In this document: positions 31,215 to 38,533 of the stretch, in pieces
Position numbering within the stretch: the stretch's first letter is position 1
How the letters are laid out: each line of letters begins with the position of its first letter
Source of the DNA: CAZFGK01 sp964518635
Lineage (GTDB): Bacteria; Zixibacteria; MSB-5A5; GN15; FEB-12
Assembly (NCBI GenBank): GCA_964518635.1
Contig: CAZFGK010000011.1
Span: 1 to 64,000 of the forward strand
Reading direction: 5' to 3'
DNA length: 64,000 bases
Translations under genes and position numbers: made by a program
Notes under the pieces: generated by a model
What the model was told of the DNA's origin: nothing
The model's input: only the letters and a program-made list of their open reading frames with translations
Database searches by the model: none

Positions 31215-32771
31215 ATGAAACTGCGTCGTATCTCTCTTCTCATCTTACAAATTTCTCTGATACTTGCCACTCTTCTGGTAATGGGAAGTTGTGACCGTCA
31301 GATCGCATCGAAAGATCCAGTTCGTTCTATTCCTGAAGAGCTTGCCGTACCGACTAACATTCAGGCGACCTTTGGGAATCAGACTGTCACACTCACCTGG
31401 CTGGTCGCAAATACAACTGACATTGTTCGCTATCGCGCTTATACAAGTCCGCAGCCAAACGGGGCATTCACCCTTCGCGATTCGAGTACGACAACTACGG
31501 TCACACTTTCTGGGCTTCCATTAAATCAACCGCTTTTCGTGAAGATTGTCGCGGTCAATGAGGCGGGTTTCGAAGGAACTCGATCTGTCGCGAAAGAGAT
31601 CACCGTTTCTCCGTTTGTCATTCTCCTGAACAACAATGACCGAACGACTCGCAATCGGGTGCTAACTGCACAACTCACAGCCCCGGCATCGACCAGCTCG
31701 ATGCAATTGTCTGAAGACGTGAATTTCGTCGGTGCCTCGACCCTCCCATTTGCGACCAGCCGATCATTTACCTGCACAACTGGAGATGGTACCAAAACGG
31801 TGTATGTCAGATTCACTCTTGCCGATGGCTCGACAACATCCGGAACAATCAGCGACCAGATTGATCTGGATACCCGCGCAATAATTTCGTCGGTCTCATT
31901 TACACCTCCCGGGATCACCTTTGATGCCGGAAGTACGGTCACCTTTACGATGAATGCCGGTGAGATAAACGGAACGGCAACCATCGAAGTGGTCGGTCTT
32001 GGTAATATCTCACTCTTCGATGACGGTCGTACTGTCGGAGATATTCCCAGTGATGGCATCTACCTCGGTACTTATCTCGTTCCGGTGAATGCCTTTGTCT
32101 CGAATGCTCAGGTTAAAGGGACATTCCGTGATGAAGCAGGGAATCAGGCCGTCGAACTGATTTCGAATCAGTTTCTTTCAATCGCGACCACGCCTCTGGC
32201 AGTTACTCTTGCACCGATTGAAGCTGAGTCGAATTTCAAGGCGAATTTGAGCTGGACGGGAGCGGCGGCGGAGAATTTCAATTCTTATCGAATCTATCGA
32301 CGCACCTCCCTCCCAATTACTACTGCAAACAGCACTCTCATTGAGACGATAACCCAGCGCTCGACACTGGCTCTCACCGACACAACTCTCATACCGGGAA
32401 CGAAATACTTTTATCAGGTCTATGTCTTCAATACCGTCGGACTCAATCGTGGCTCGAATGTCGATAGTGTGTCGATGCCCGCAAATGTCGCCCCGACTGC
32501 GGTCGTTCTCGCTGGTGTCTTCACCGATTCTAATAATGTCCGCTTGAGCTGGACGCTGAACAATGATGCTGATTTCGCGACGTATCAGATCTATCGACGT
32601 ACAACTCCGGGAGTCACCACCGCGGATCAGTTGGTGACGATTATTAATGCTCGCTCGACCGACAATTTCACTGACTTTGTCAATGCCAACACGGTCTACT
32701 ATCGAGTCTTTGTCTTTGATCGTCATGGCCTCTCGACGGGCTCAAACGAAGTAACGGTCATCACCCAGTAA
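31215..32771 (+). CDS. Lipoprotein with fibronectin type III domains
   Basis: 518 aa from ATG 31215. The N-terminal signal ends LVMGSC, giving a likely lipidated Cys26. FN3-like domains are seen at about residues 45-130 (PTNIQATFGNQTVTLTWLV start), 340-425 (LSWTGAAAENFNSYRIYRRT) and 430-518 (RLSWTLNNDADFATYQIYRR). The middle, about 135-330, is beta-rich and contains DDGRTVGDIPSDGIYLGTY, typical of surface proteins. GGAG at 31202-31205 favours ATG 31215 over ATG 31200. It probably sits on the cell surface or periplasmic face and binds proteins or glycans. Confidence 0.8.
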   Translation: MKLRRISLLILQISLILATLLVMGSCDRQIASKDPVRSIPEELAVPTNIQATFGNQTVTLTWLVANTTDIVRYRAYTSPQPNGAFTLRDSSTTTTVTLSGLPLNQPLFVKIVAVNEAGFEGTRSVAKEITVSPFVILLNNNDRTTRNRVLTAQLTAPASTSSMQLSEDVNFVGASTLPFATSRSFTCTTGDGTKTVYVRFTLADGSTTSGTISDQIDLDTRAIISSVSFTPPGITFDAGSTVTFTMNAGEINGTATIEVVGLGNISLFDDGRTVGDIPSDGIYLGTYLVPVNAFVSNAQVKGTFRDEAGNQAVELISNQFLSIATTPLAVTLAPIEAESNFKANLSWTGAAAENFNSYRIYRRTSLPITTANSTLIETITQRSTLALTDTTLIPGTKYFYQVYVFNTVGLNRGSNVDSVSMPANVAPTAVVLAGVFTDSNNVRLSWTLNNDADFATYQIYRRTTPGVTTADQLVTIINARSTDNFTDFVNANTVYYRVFVFDRHGLSTGSNEVTVITQ

Positions 32772-32779
32772 GTTACCCG

Positions 32780-33607
32780 ATGCTGAACGCGATTAACACC
32801 TTGCTGTCAACTATTTTTGAGACCTTTCGGTTGCTGTTCCGTGGAAGGATCTGGCTGCCGCTGGTGCTCTTTGCGCTTGTGCAGGGAGTCGTTCTTTATG
32901 CTCATCATCGCTTTTTCCTCCCTCCGTTTTCAGGGGTGATGAGCGCATGGCTCGGTTTGTTTCCGGATGCGATTCAGAATGGTTTTGTCCACTATCCGCA
33001 ACAGTACATCCTGTTCCCAACGGTCTTCAGCTGGGCAAAGCTGCTGCTGGGATTCTTGCTTGAAGGTTCGCTTCTGTATCTGGTAGCGGCGTATTTTGCA
33101 CAGGCGATGGGGCTTTCCGGAACGCCGAGTGCGCCTTCGTTTGTGACTCGTTGGTTGAAATCAATATTCTTCTGGCTGCTCCTGAACGGGCTGAACATCG
33201 CTGTTTCAGTAGTGTTGCCAAATCTGATCAGTTCGCAGCTCGACGGTCCTCGTCGGGTCTTTCTCTTTACATTTCTTGTCCTCCCATTCCTCTATGTTCT
33301 GATTCTCTCTCCTTTGTTCTATGCAATTCCTTCAATGGCAGTGTATGGAGATTCAGTTGGAGGGGCGTTGAAACGATCCTGGTTACTGTTTATCGCAAAA
33401 CCTATCTCGACCTTTTTTCTTTCCCTCTATGTCCTCTTCATACCGGCCCTCCTCGGCGCAGTTATCAGCACGCCGAGCCGCCTGGTAGATCAGTTCCGAC
33501 CAGAAGTGATCTTCTGGTTGTTCGTTGTAGTCCTCTTTTTTGAGATGGTCGCCGCCTTTTTCTGGATGGGGACCGCGGTCCGGTTTCTCACGCTTCCGCG
33601 TCGCTAG
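32780..33607 (+). CDS. Polytopic inner-membrane protein, unknown function
   Basis: 275 aa, about six hydrophobic segments: near residues 17-38, 75-95, 120-142, 160-188, 205-235 and 243-268. GGALKRSWLLFIAKPISTFF resembles loops in DUF4013-like and related membrane-domain proteins, but I cannot place it in a family. It starts 8 bp after the FN3 lipoprotein and probably belongs to the same operon (30370-33607). A hairpin at its stop codon may terminate the unit. Confidence 0.7.
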   Translation: MLNAINTLLSTIFETFRLLFRGRIWLPLVLFALVQGVVLYAHHRFFLPPFSGVMSAWLGLFPDAIQNGFVHYPQQYILFPTVFSWAKLLLGFLLEGSLLYLVAAYFAQAMGLSGTPSAPSFVTRWLKSIFFWLLLNGLNIAVSVVLPNLISSQLDGPRRVFLFTFLVLPFLYVLILSPLFYAIPSMAVYGDSVGGALKRSWLLFIAKPISTFFLSLYVLFIPALLGAVISTPSRLVDQFRPEVIFWLFVVVLFFEMVAAFFWMGTAVRFLTLPRR

Positions 33608-33617
33608 CGGAATTTTC
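33594..33617 (+). terminator. Possible intrinsic terminator overlapping the stop codon
   Basis: TTCCGC (33594-33599) pairs with GCGGAA (33607-33612) around a 7-nt loop, followed by TTTTCT. The stem is only 6 bp and the stop TAG lies in it, so strength is uncertain. Confidence 0.5.
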
Positions 33618-33877
33618 TGGAATTCTATCTTAAATCTAATATTTCTGTTTCAATTTGTTTCAGTTTCCTCCTCTTCATGAGAGAACCAGGCCTTCATCTG
33701 TACTTTTCAATAATATCCGCATCCTGAGCCGATTTCCTGCTATCTGCAATTACCGGATGAGGCAAAGTTTTCTGCTCAATTCTGGTCCATTTCCGCCGAT
33801 AACAATTGCAAGAAACAAACACCTCGAAACAGAACGACGAGTACGAGCACCCCTTCCGGAGTACGTCAGACAAAACG

Positions 33878-35305
33878 ATGAAAAACATCTTGCTAGTAGA
33901 CGACGACGCCGAAGTTTCGCGATCACTCGCGAACTTGTTCGACAATGACAAGTTCCAGTTTAGCTTTTTGGACGACGGTGCCAAAGTTGGCTCTTTTCTG
34001 AAAGATCATCAGCAGCTCGACCTGGTCATGCTGGATGTCAATCTTCCTACCATGTCCGGTCTGGAGGTTCTCAAGCAGATTCGTACCCAGCGCAACGACC
34101 TTCCGGTGATCATGATCTCCGGTTTTGTCTCAACGGAGAATGCCATTGAGGCGATGCGTGAAGGGGCTTACGAGTATCTTACCAAGCCGTTTGAGATTGA
34201 AAAGTTGATCGAGACAGTCAACAAGGCATGCGGATTTCTTGCTGCACGTCGGGCACTGCTACCGGACACACACGCAGCGGCTCCAGTGATTTGCGATGAG
34301 ATCATCGGACAGTCTCCTGAAATTGTAGAGATCGCGAAACTGATTGGTCAGGTCTCTAAGACTGACGCAGCGGTTTTGATTTTTGGTGAATCCGGAACCG
34401 GGAAAGAGCTGGTAGCGCGGGCGATTCATCGGAATTCCCGCCGTCGAAACAATGCGTTCCTCTCAGTCAATTGTGCAGCTCTACCGGAAACCCTTCTTGA
34501 GTCCGAACTGTTCGGGCATGAAAAAGGGGCCTTCACCGGTGCGTATTACAAGCGAATCGGAAAATTTGAGCAGGCCGATCAGGGGTCGCTCTTTTTGGAT
34601 GAAATCGGTGATATGTCGATGCTGACTCAGGCAAAACTTCTGCGCGTCCTGCAGGAGAAGAACCTTGAACGAGTCGGCAGCAATGATTCAATCAAAGTAG
34701 ATGTTCGCGTCATTGCCGCAACCAACAAGTCGCTGGTACAGGCAATGAAAGATGGGGCCTTCCGCGTCGATCTTTTTTATCGATTGAAAGTCGTCTCCCT
34801 CTATTTGCCACCGCTTCGTGAGCGTATTGCCGACATTCCTCTTCTCGCAGATTTCTTCCGTAAGAAATTTGCAGGTCAATTAGGTGTATCAGAAAAGCCA
34901 GTTTCTAAAAAAGCAATGACGGCGTTGACTCGCTACACTTGGCCGGGGAATGTGCGTGAGCTTGAAAACAACATGCACACCGCGATGGTCATGTCCAAAG
35001 GTGAGCAGCTTGAGCCGGAAGATTTTCCGTCACTCAGTGAAGCTCCGCAGGCGGCTGCCAATGATTTGTCGGTTCTGCAAGCTGACTATACCGATACGTT
35101 TCGAAAGATTGTCGACCCGATTATGCCGCAGTTGGTTGCCAATTCGAAGGGTCGAATCTACCACTTCCTGGAATCGTCACTGGAACGGGCGGTGATTGCC
35201 TCATGCCTCAAGCACTTCGATGGCAATCAGGTCAAGACCTCAGAGACCCTCGGAATTTCTCGCAATACCCTCAGAGATCGTATCGCGAAATTCAATCTCT
35301 ACTAG
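33878..35305 (+). CDS. Sigma-54-dependent response regulator (NtrC family)
   Basis: 475 aa from ATG 33878. The receiver domain (residues 1-120) has the acidic pair DDD (8-10) and phospho-acceptor Asp53 in VMLDVNLP. The AAA+ domain has Walker A GESGTGKE (170-177) and GAFTGA (217-222), the loop that contacts sigma-54, plus SLFLDEIGDM. A Fis-type helix-turn-helix closes it (TSETLGISRNTLRDRI). It activates sigma-54 promoters on phosphorylation. No histidine kinase lies next to it, so the partner is elsewhere. An in-frame TTG at 33806 would add a sequence unlike any receiver start. A terminator follows at 35331. Confidence 0.94.
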   Translation: MKNILLVDDDAEVSRSLANLFDNDKFQFSFLDDGAKVGSFLKDHQQLDLVMLDVNLPTMSGLEVLKQIRTQRNDLPVIMISGFVSTENAIEAMREGAYEYLTKPFEIEKLIETVNKACGFLAARRALLPDTHAAAPVICDEIIGQSPEIVEIAKLIGQVSKTDAAVLIFGESGTGKELVARAIHRNSRRRNNAFLSVNCAALPETLLESELFGHEKGAFTGAYYKRIGKFEQADQGSLFLDEIGDMSMLTQAKLLRVLQEKNLERVGSNDSIKVDVRVIAATNKSLVQAMKDGAFRVDLFYRLKVVSLYLPPLRERIADIPLLADFFRKKFAGQLGVSEKPVSKKAMTALTRYTWPGNVRELENNMHTAMVMSKGEQLEPEDFPSLSEAPQAAANDLSVLQADYTDTFRKIVDPIMPQLVANSKGRIYHFLESSLERAVIASCLKHFDGNQVKTSETLGISRNTLRDRIAKFNLY

Positions 35306-35330
35306 ACCGCTTACTCAAACTGACTACTGA

Positions 35331-35358
35331 AATGCTCCGGCTACCCGGGGCATTTTTA
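35331..35358 (+). terminator. Intrinsic terminator after the NtrC-family gene
   Basis: AATGCTCCGG (35331-35340) pairs over ten positions with CCGGGGCATT (35345-35354), one of them T-G, around the loop CTAC, followed by TTTATT. It separates the regulator gene from the small barrel gene. Confidence 0.85.
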
Positions 35359-35430
35359 TTGACCATCCAAATGGAAACCATGAGCTTCCCCCAACCGTAG
35401 AAGATGAAAGTTGCGAAGGAGAAGAAGACG

Positions 35431-36048
35431 ATGATACGACGAATAATGCGACAGGTAGGGCTGACTATTGGTGTTCTGGTACTGGGCATGAGTTCGCCAG
35501 TGTTTGCTGCTGGTGGGTCTGCTTTTGGCTCAGGATGGACTGCAAATGTGATCCCACAGGGTCAAGGACAACTGGGGGGCTTCATTGGACTAGCTGATGC
35601 TGATGCCTTCGGTGGTTCGTTTACCTATGGGCTCTCTGACTGGGCAAATGGACGCGTGAAGCTGAGCTTCATCGATGTCGACGACTTGAAGCTCGCCTTC
35701 GGTGCTGATTTCCAGTGGCAGTTCTTAAGTGTCGAAGCGAGCAAGGGAAGTGACCCGTTTGACTGCGCAGTCGGTGGGCTTCTTGAACTCTTTGATGCCA
35801 ATGGCGCGGTCACGCAATTCGGTGGTTTTGTCAACGGTTCGTATCCGTTTGCCCTCAAGAAGGGAACGATCAGCCCCTATACACGCGTCGATGGCCGCAT
35901 CGTTTCGTTTGATGGCGGTTCCGATCTTGATTTTGGCTTGCATGTTGGGGCAGAATGGGCCCTTCCGAAGTTTGGTGATTTCTGGGTTGAGTTTCAACTG
36001 GACGGAAATGATGGCATCTTTCTCGGTGTTGACTTTGATGTCATCTAA
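35431..36048 (+). CDS. Small outer-membrane beta-barrel protein
   Basis: 205 aa from ATG 35431. The signal peptide RRIMRQVGLTIGVLVLGM with a VFA cleavage site is followed by alternating short beta strands rich in Gly and aromatic residues (GGSFTYGLSDWANGRVKLSF, GLHVGAEWALPKFGDF). The chain ends GVDFDVI, not in Phe. AAGGAG at 35415-35420 is 10 nt before this ATG; ATG 35404 lies upstream of that site. No family is recognised. It is followed 18 bp later by uppP. Confidence 0.65.
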   Translation: MIRRIMRQVGLTIGVLVLGMSSPVFAAGGSAFGSGWTANVIPQGQGQLGGFIGLADADAFGGSFTYGLSDWANGRVKLSFIDVDDLKLAFGADFQWQFLSVEASKGSDPFDCAVGGLLELFDANGAVTQFGGFVNGSYPFALKKGTISPYTRVDGRIVSFDGGSDLDFGLHVGAEWALPKFGDFWVEFQLDGNDGIFLGVDFDVI

Positions 36049-36066
36049 TTTTCAGCCCGTCAATTC

Positions 36067-36837
36067 ATGACCTATCTCGATGCAGGCATCCTCGGTCTGG
36101 TTCAAGGACTGACCGAGTTCTTGCCGGTTTCCTCATCGGCGCATTTGGTTTTTGGTCAGCAATTGCTAGGAGTGAAAGAGCCGGGGATCACCTTTGAGAT
36201 TGCAGTCCATCTTGGTACGCTCTTGAGTGTGCTTCTCTTCTATCGATCAAAGATCATGACTCTTCTGGGTTCGTTGTTTGATAGATCAAGGAAAGATGAT
36301 CACCGGATGATTCTCTATCTGGTGATTGCAACCGTTCCGGCTGCAGTTCTCGGCATCGCCTTTAAAGATTTCTTCGAGGAGACATTTTCTGCACCGCGAG
36401 TGAGTGCCTACGCGCTGCTGGTGACTGCGTGCTTCCTCTGGTTGACACGATACTTCAACAAGGGGACCAAACCGGTCGGCATGCGGGAAGCGATTATCAT
36501 GGGGTGTGCCCAGGCAATAGCAATCTTTCCCGGAATCTCACGCTCAGGGAGTACTATCACAGCAGGGATGTTCGCAGGAACGAATGCCGTTGCTGCGGCA
36601 GAGTTTTCATTCCTGATGTCGATCCTCGCTGTCGGTGGGGCAGTAGCTGTAAAGGCAAAGCATCTTGTAACGCTCGATCAAGTGCATATCGGGCCGTACT
36701 TGTTCGGGGGAATCGTGGCATTTGCAACCGGCATGGCTGCGGTGGCGGGGTTGCTTCGAATAATTCAAAAAGGGAAGTTTGAATACTTTGCCTACTATTG
36801 TCTCCTTGCCGGAATCATAGGCCTGATTATCTTTTAG
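36067..36837 (+). CDS. uppP: Undecaprenyl-diphosphatase
   Basis: 256 aa, family length. Dephosphorylates undecaprenyl diphosphate to recycle the lipid carrier for peptidoglycan and polysaccharide synthesis; overexpression gives bacitracin resistance in other bacteria. QGLTEFLPVSSSAHLVFG (near residues 14-31) and GISRSGSTITAGM are the two catalytic motifs, and about eight membrane helices are present. One base separates its stop from the heptosyltransferase fusion gene, so the two are likely coexpressed. Confidence 0.95.
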   Translation: MTYLDAGILGLVQGLTEFLPVSSSAHLVFGQQLLGVKEPGITFEIAVHLGTLLSVLLFYRSKIMTLLGSLFDRSRKDDHRMILYLVIATVPAAVLGIAFKDFFEETFSAPRVSAYALLVTACFLWLTRYFNKGTKPVGMREAIIMGCAQAIAIFPGISRSGSTITAGMFAGTNAVAAAEFSFLMSILAVGGAVAVKAKHLVTLDQVHIGPYLFGGIVAFATGMAAVAGLLRIIQKGKFEYFAYYCLLAGIIGLIIF

Positions 36838-36838
36838 T

Positions 36839-38395
36839 ATGTCAGAGTCGGTTGTATTGCTCCGGCTCAGCTCGATGGGGGATATTCTTCTCACAGGGGA
36901 GTTGATTACGAATCTTCGCCTTGCATATCCCCAGCATGAACTCATCTTTGTAACTCGCGAAAAATTTGCAGACGTAGCGCGGATGCTTTCGGTCGATCGA
37001 GTCATCGCACTCCCCGAGCCAGTGAGTATTCGCTCACTGTGGGACTGTTCGCAGTATTTGTCTGATTTGAATGTCTCTCTGCTTGTTGATCTGCATGCGA
37101 ATCTCAGAACGATGCTTCTGCGAAACTGGATAGCTTCAATGCAAACGCTGATCTATCCAAAGCGACGATTTGAGCGATCTCGCATGGTACAGTATGGAGG
37201 AGAAACTGCTCCCCCCCTCTCAGTCCTCCAGCAATACCGTCAGCCGTTGCTGGATGCTCGAATTCCCACTCCTGCGACGTATCCAACAATTCGCATTCCG
37301 GAGGTCCATCAGCTGCGGGGGAAACGTCACAATCGAATTGTTCTCGCTCCCGGGGCAGCCCATGCGACCAAGCGTTGGCCGGTGGAGTCATTTGTCGCGC
37401 TTGCAGAGATTCTGAAAAGAGAACTCCAGTGTGAAATCACTTGGGCTGTAGGGTCATCGGACCGAGTGTTGCTTGAGCCGTATCTGGAGACTTTGTCCAG
37501 GGATACGATTCTTGTTGGTGAGACTCTCTCACAACTTTCAATCCATACTGCTGAATCGATGCTGACTATCTCCAACGACTCCGGAGTTATGCATCTTTCA
37601 TCAGCACTCCGTACTCCGGTTCTCGCAATCTTCGGACCAACTCACCCGTCACTTGGCTTTGCACCGACCGGACACTTCGACGAAATCGCGCAACGAAATC
37701 TCTTCTGTCGCCCTTGCTCATTACATGGGAAGAAGAGATGCTGGCGGGATCAACAGTACTGCTTCACCCAACTGACCCCCGAAATCGTCTCCGCTCAGGG
37801 GATTCGCATGTTCCATGAACAGGAAAAGCGTCGCCCTGCGATCATTCTCGATCGTGATGGGACACTGATCGAAAACCGTCACTACAATGCCGATCCACGT
37901 TCAATCTCGTACCTTCCCGGTGCAATCGATCTCATCAAAAGAGCGAAAAGCGCAGGATTTGCGGTCTTGATTGTCTCGAATCAATCAGGTGTCGCTCGCG
38001 GCTTTTTCACTTACGAGCAAGCAGAAATCATGAACGCAGGACTGGTCGAACAGCTTCGTGAAGCCGGAGCATCAGTCGATGCAAGTCTCTTCTGCCCTCA
38101 TCATCCGACAGAGGGCCCCCCATCAGAATTTCGACGAAGTTGCACCTGCCGAAAGCCCGCTGCCGGGATGGTACTCGATGTCGCACAATCACTTTCCCTC
38201 GATCTTGGTCGTCTGCAGGTCGTAGGGGATAGTCTGGACGATATGGGGCTCGGACTCGTACTAGGTTCGAATGGGCTCCTCGTCCGTACCGGGCATGGAA
38301 TGAAATCTGAGCAGCAGTTGAGGAACCAGAAGCCCCGTGCCGACATTGCAATAGTGGATGATCTGGTTGCCGGAATCGACGAGCTTGGTCTCTGA
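36839..38395 (+). CDS. Fusion of family 9 heptosyltransferase-like and GmhB-type HAD phosphatase
   Basis: 518 aa. Residues 1-325 are a GT9 ADP-heptose:LPS heptosyltransferase-like domain: VVLLRLSSMGDILLTGELI at the start, VLAPGAAHATKRWPVESF, and TISNDSGVMHLSSAL with IFGPTHP. Residues 330-518 are a HAD phosphatase of the D-glycero-D-manno-heptose-1,7-bisphosphate type: LDRDGTLIE (Asp338 nucleophile, Asp340 acid/base), VSNQSGVARG, the zinc loop CPHHPTEG ... CTCRKP, and VGDSLDDM. Heptose synthesis and transfer to the LPS core are thus joined in one chain. Both halves keep their motifs. ATG 36839 follows uppP by one base. Confidence 0.88.
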   Translation: MSESVVLLRLSSMGDILLTGELITNLRLAYPQHELIFVTREKFADVARMLSVDRVIALPEPVSIRSLWDCSQYLSDLNVSLLVDLHANLRTMLLRNWIASMQTLIYPKRRFERSRMVQYGGETAPPLSVLQQYRQPLLDARIPTPATYPTIRIPEVHQLRGKRHNRIVLAPGAAHATKRWPVESFVALAEILKRELQCEITWAVGSSDRVLLEPYLETLSRDTILVGETLSQLSIHTAESMLTISNDSGVMHLSSALRTPVLAIFGPTHPSLGFAPTGHFDEIAQRNLFCRPCSLHGKKRCWRDQQYCFTQLTPEIVSAQGIRMFHEQEKRRPAIILDRDGTLIENRHYNADPRSISYLPGAIDLIKRAKSAGFAVLIVSNQSGVARGFFTYEQAEIMNAGLVEQLREAGASVDASLFCPHHPTEGPPSEFRRSCTCRKPAAGMVLDVAQSLSLDLGRLQVVGDSLDDMGLGLVLGSNGLLVRTGHGMKSEQQLRNQKPRADIAIVDDLVAGIDELGL

Positions 38396-38417
38396 TTTGG
38401 CTCGAATTTGGTTCACT

Positions 38418-38446
38418 TTGTAAACGAGCTGAAGAACCAGTATATT
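38418..38446 (+). promoter_or_regulatory. Candidate sigma-70 promoter
   Basis: TTGTAA (38418-38423), a 17-nt spacer and TATATT (38441-38446) lie 88 bp before the GTG start at 38534. The position supports that start, because the longer frame's TTG 38408 would be upstream of the promoter. Confidence 0.4.
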
Positions 38447-38533
38447 TTGCCGCTGGTGACGAGGCGGTCGCAGATTCACGGTTACACTCTCGAAGAAAAG
38501 CTCGAACAAACAAGACATCAACAAAGGGCACGC

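Noticed and set aside
33655..33948. Small open frame of 97 codons between the membrane protein and the NtrC gene
   Set aside because: No ribosome site, composition unlike the neighbours, and it runs into the regulator gene in another frame.
38408..38533. Start of the peptidase-Omp85 protein at TTG 38408
   Set aside because: It would add 42 residues before the signal peptide and lies upstream of the candidate promoter; GTG 38534 has a good ribosome site.
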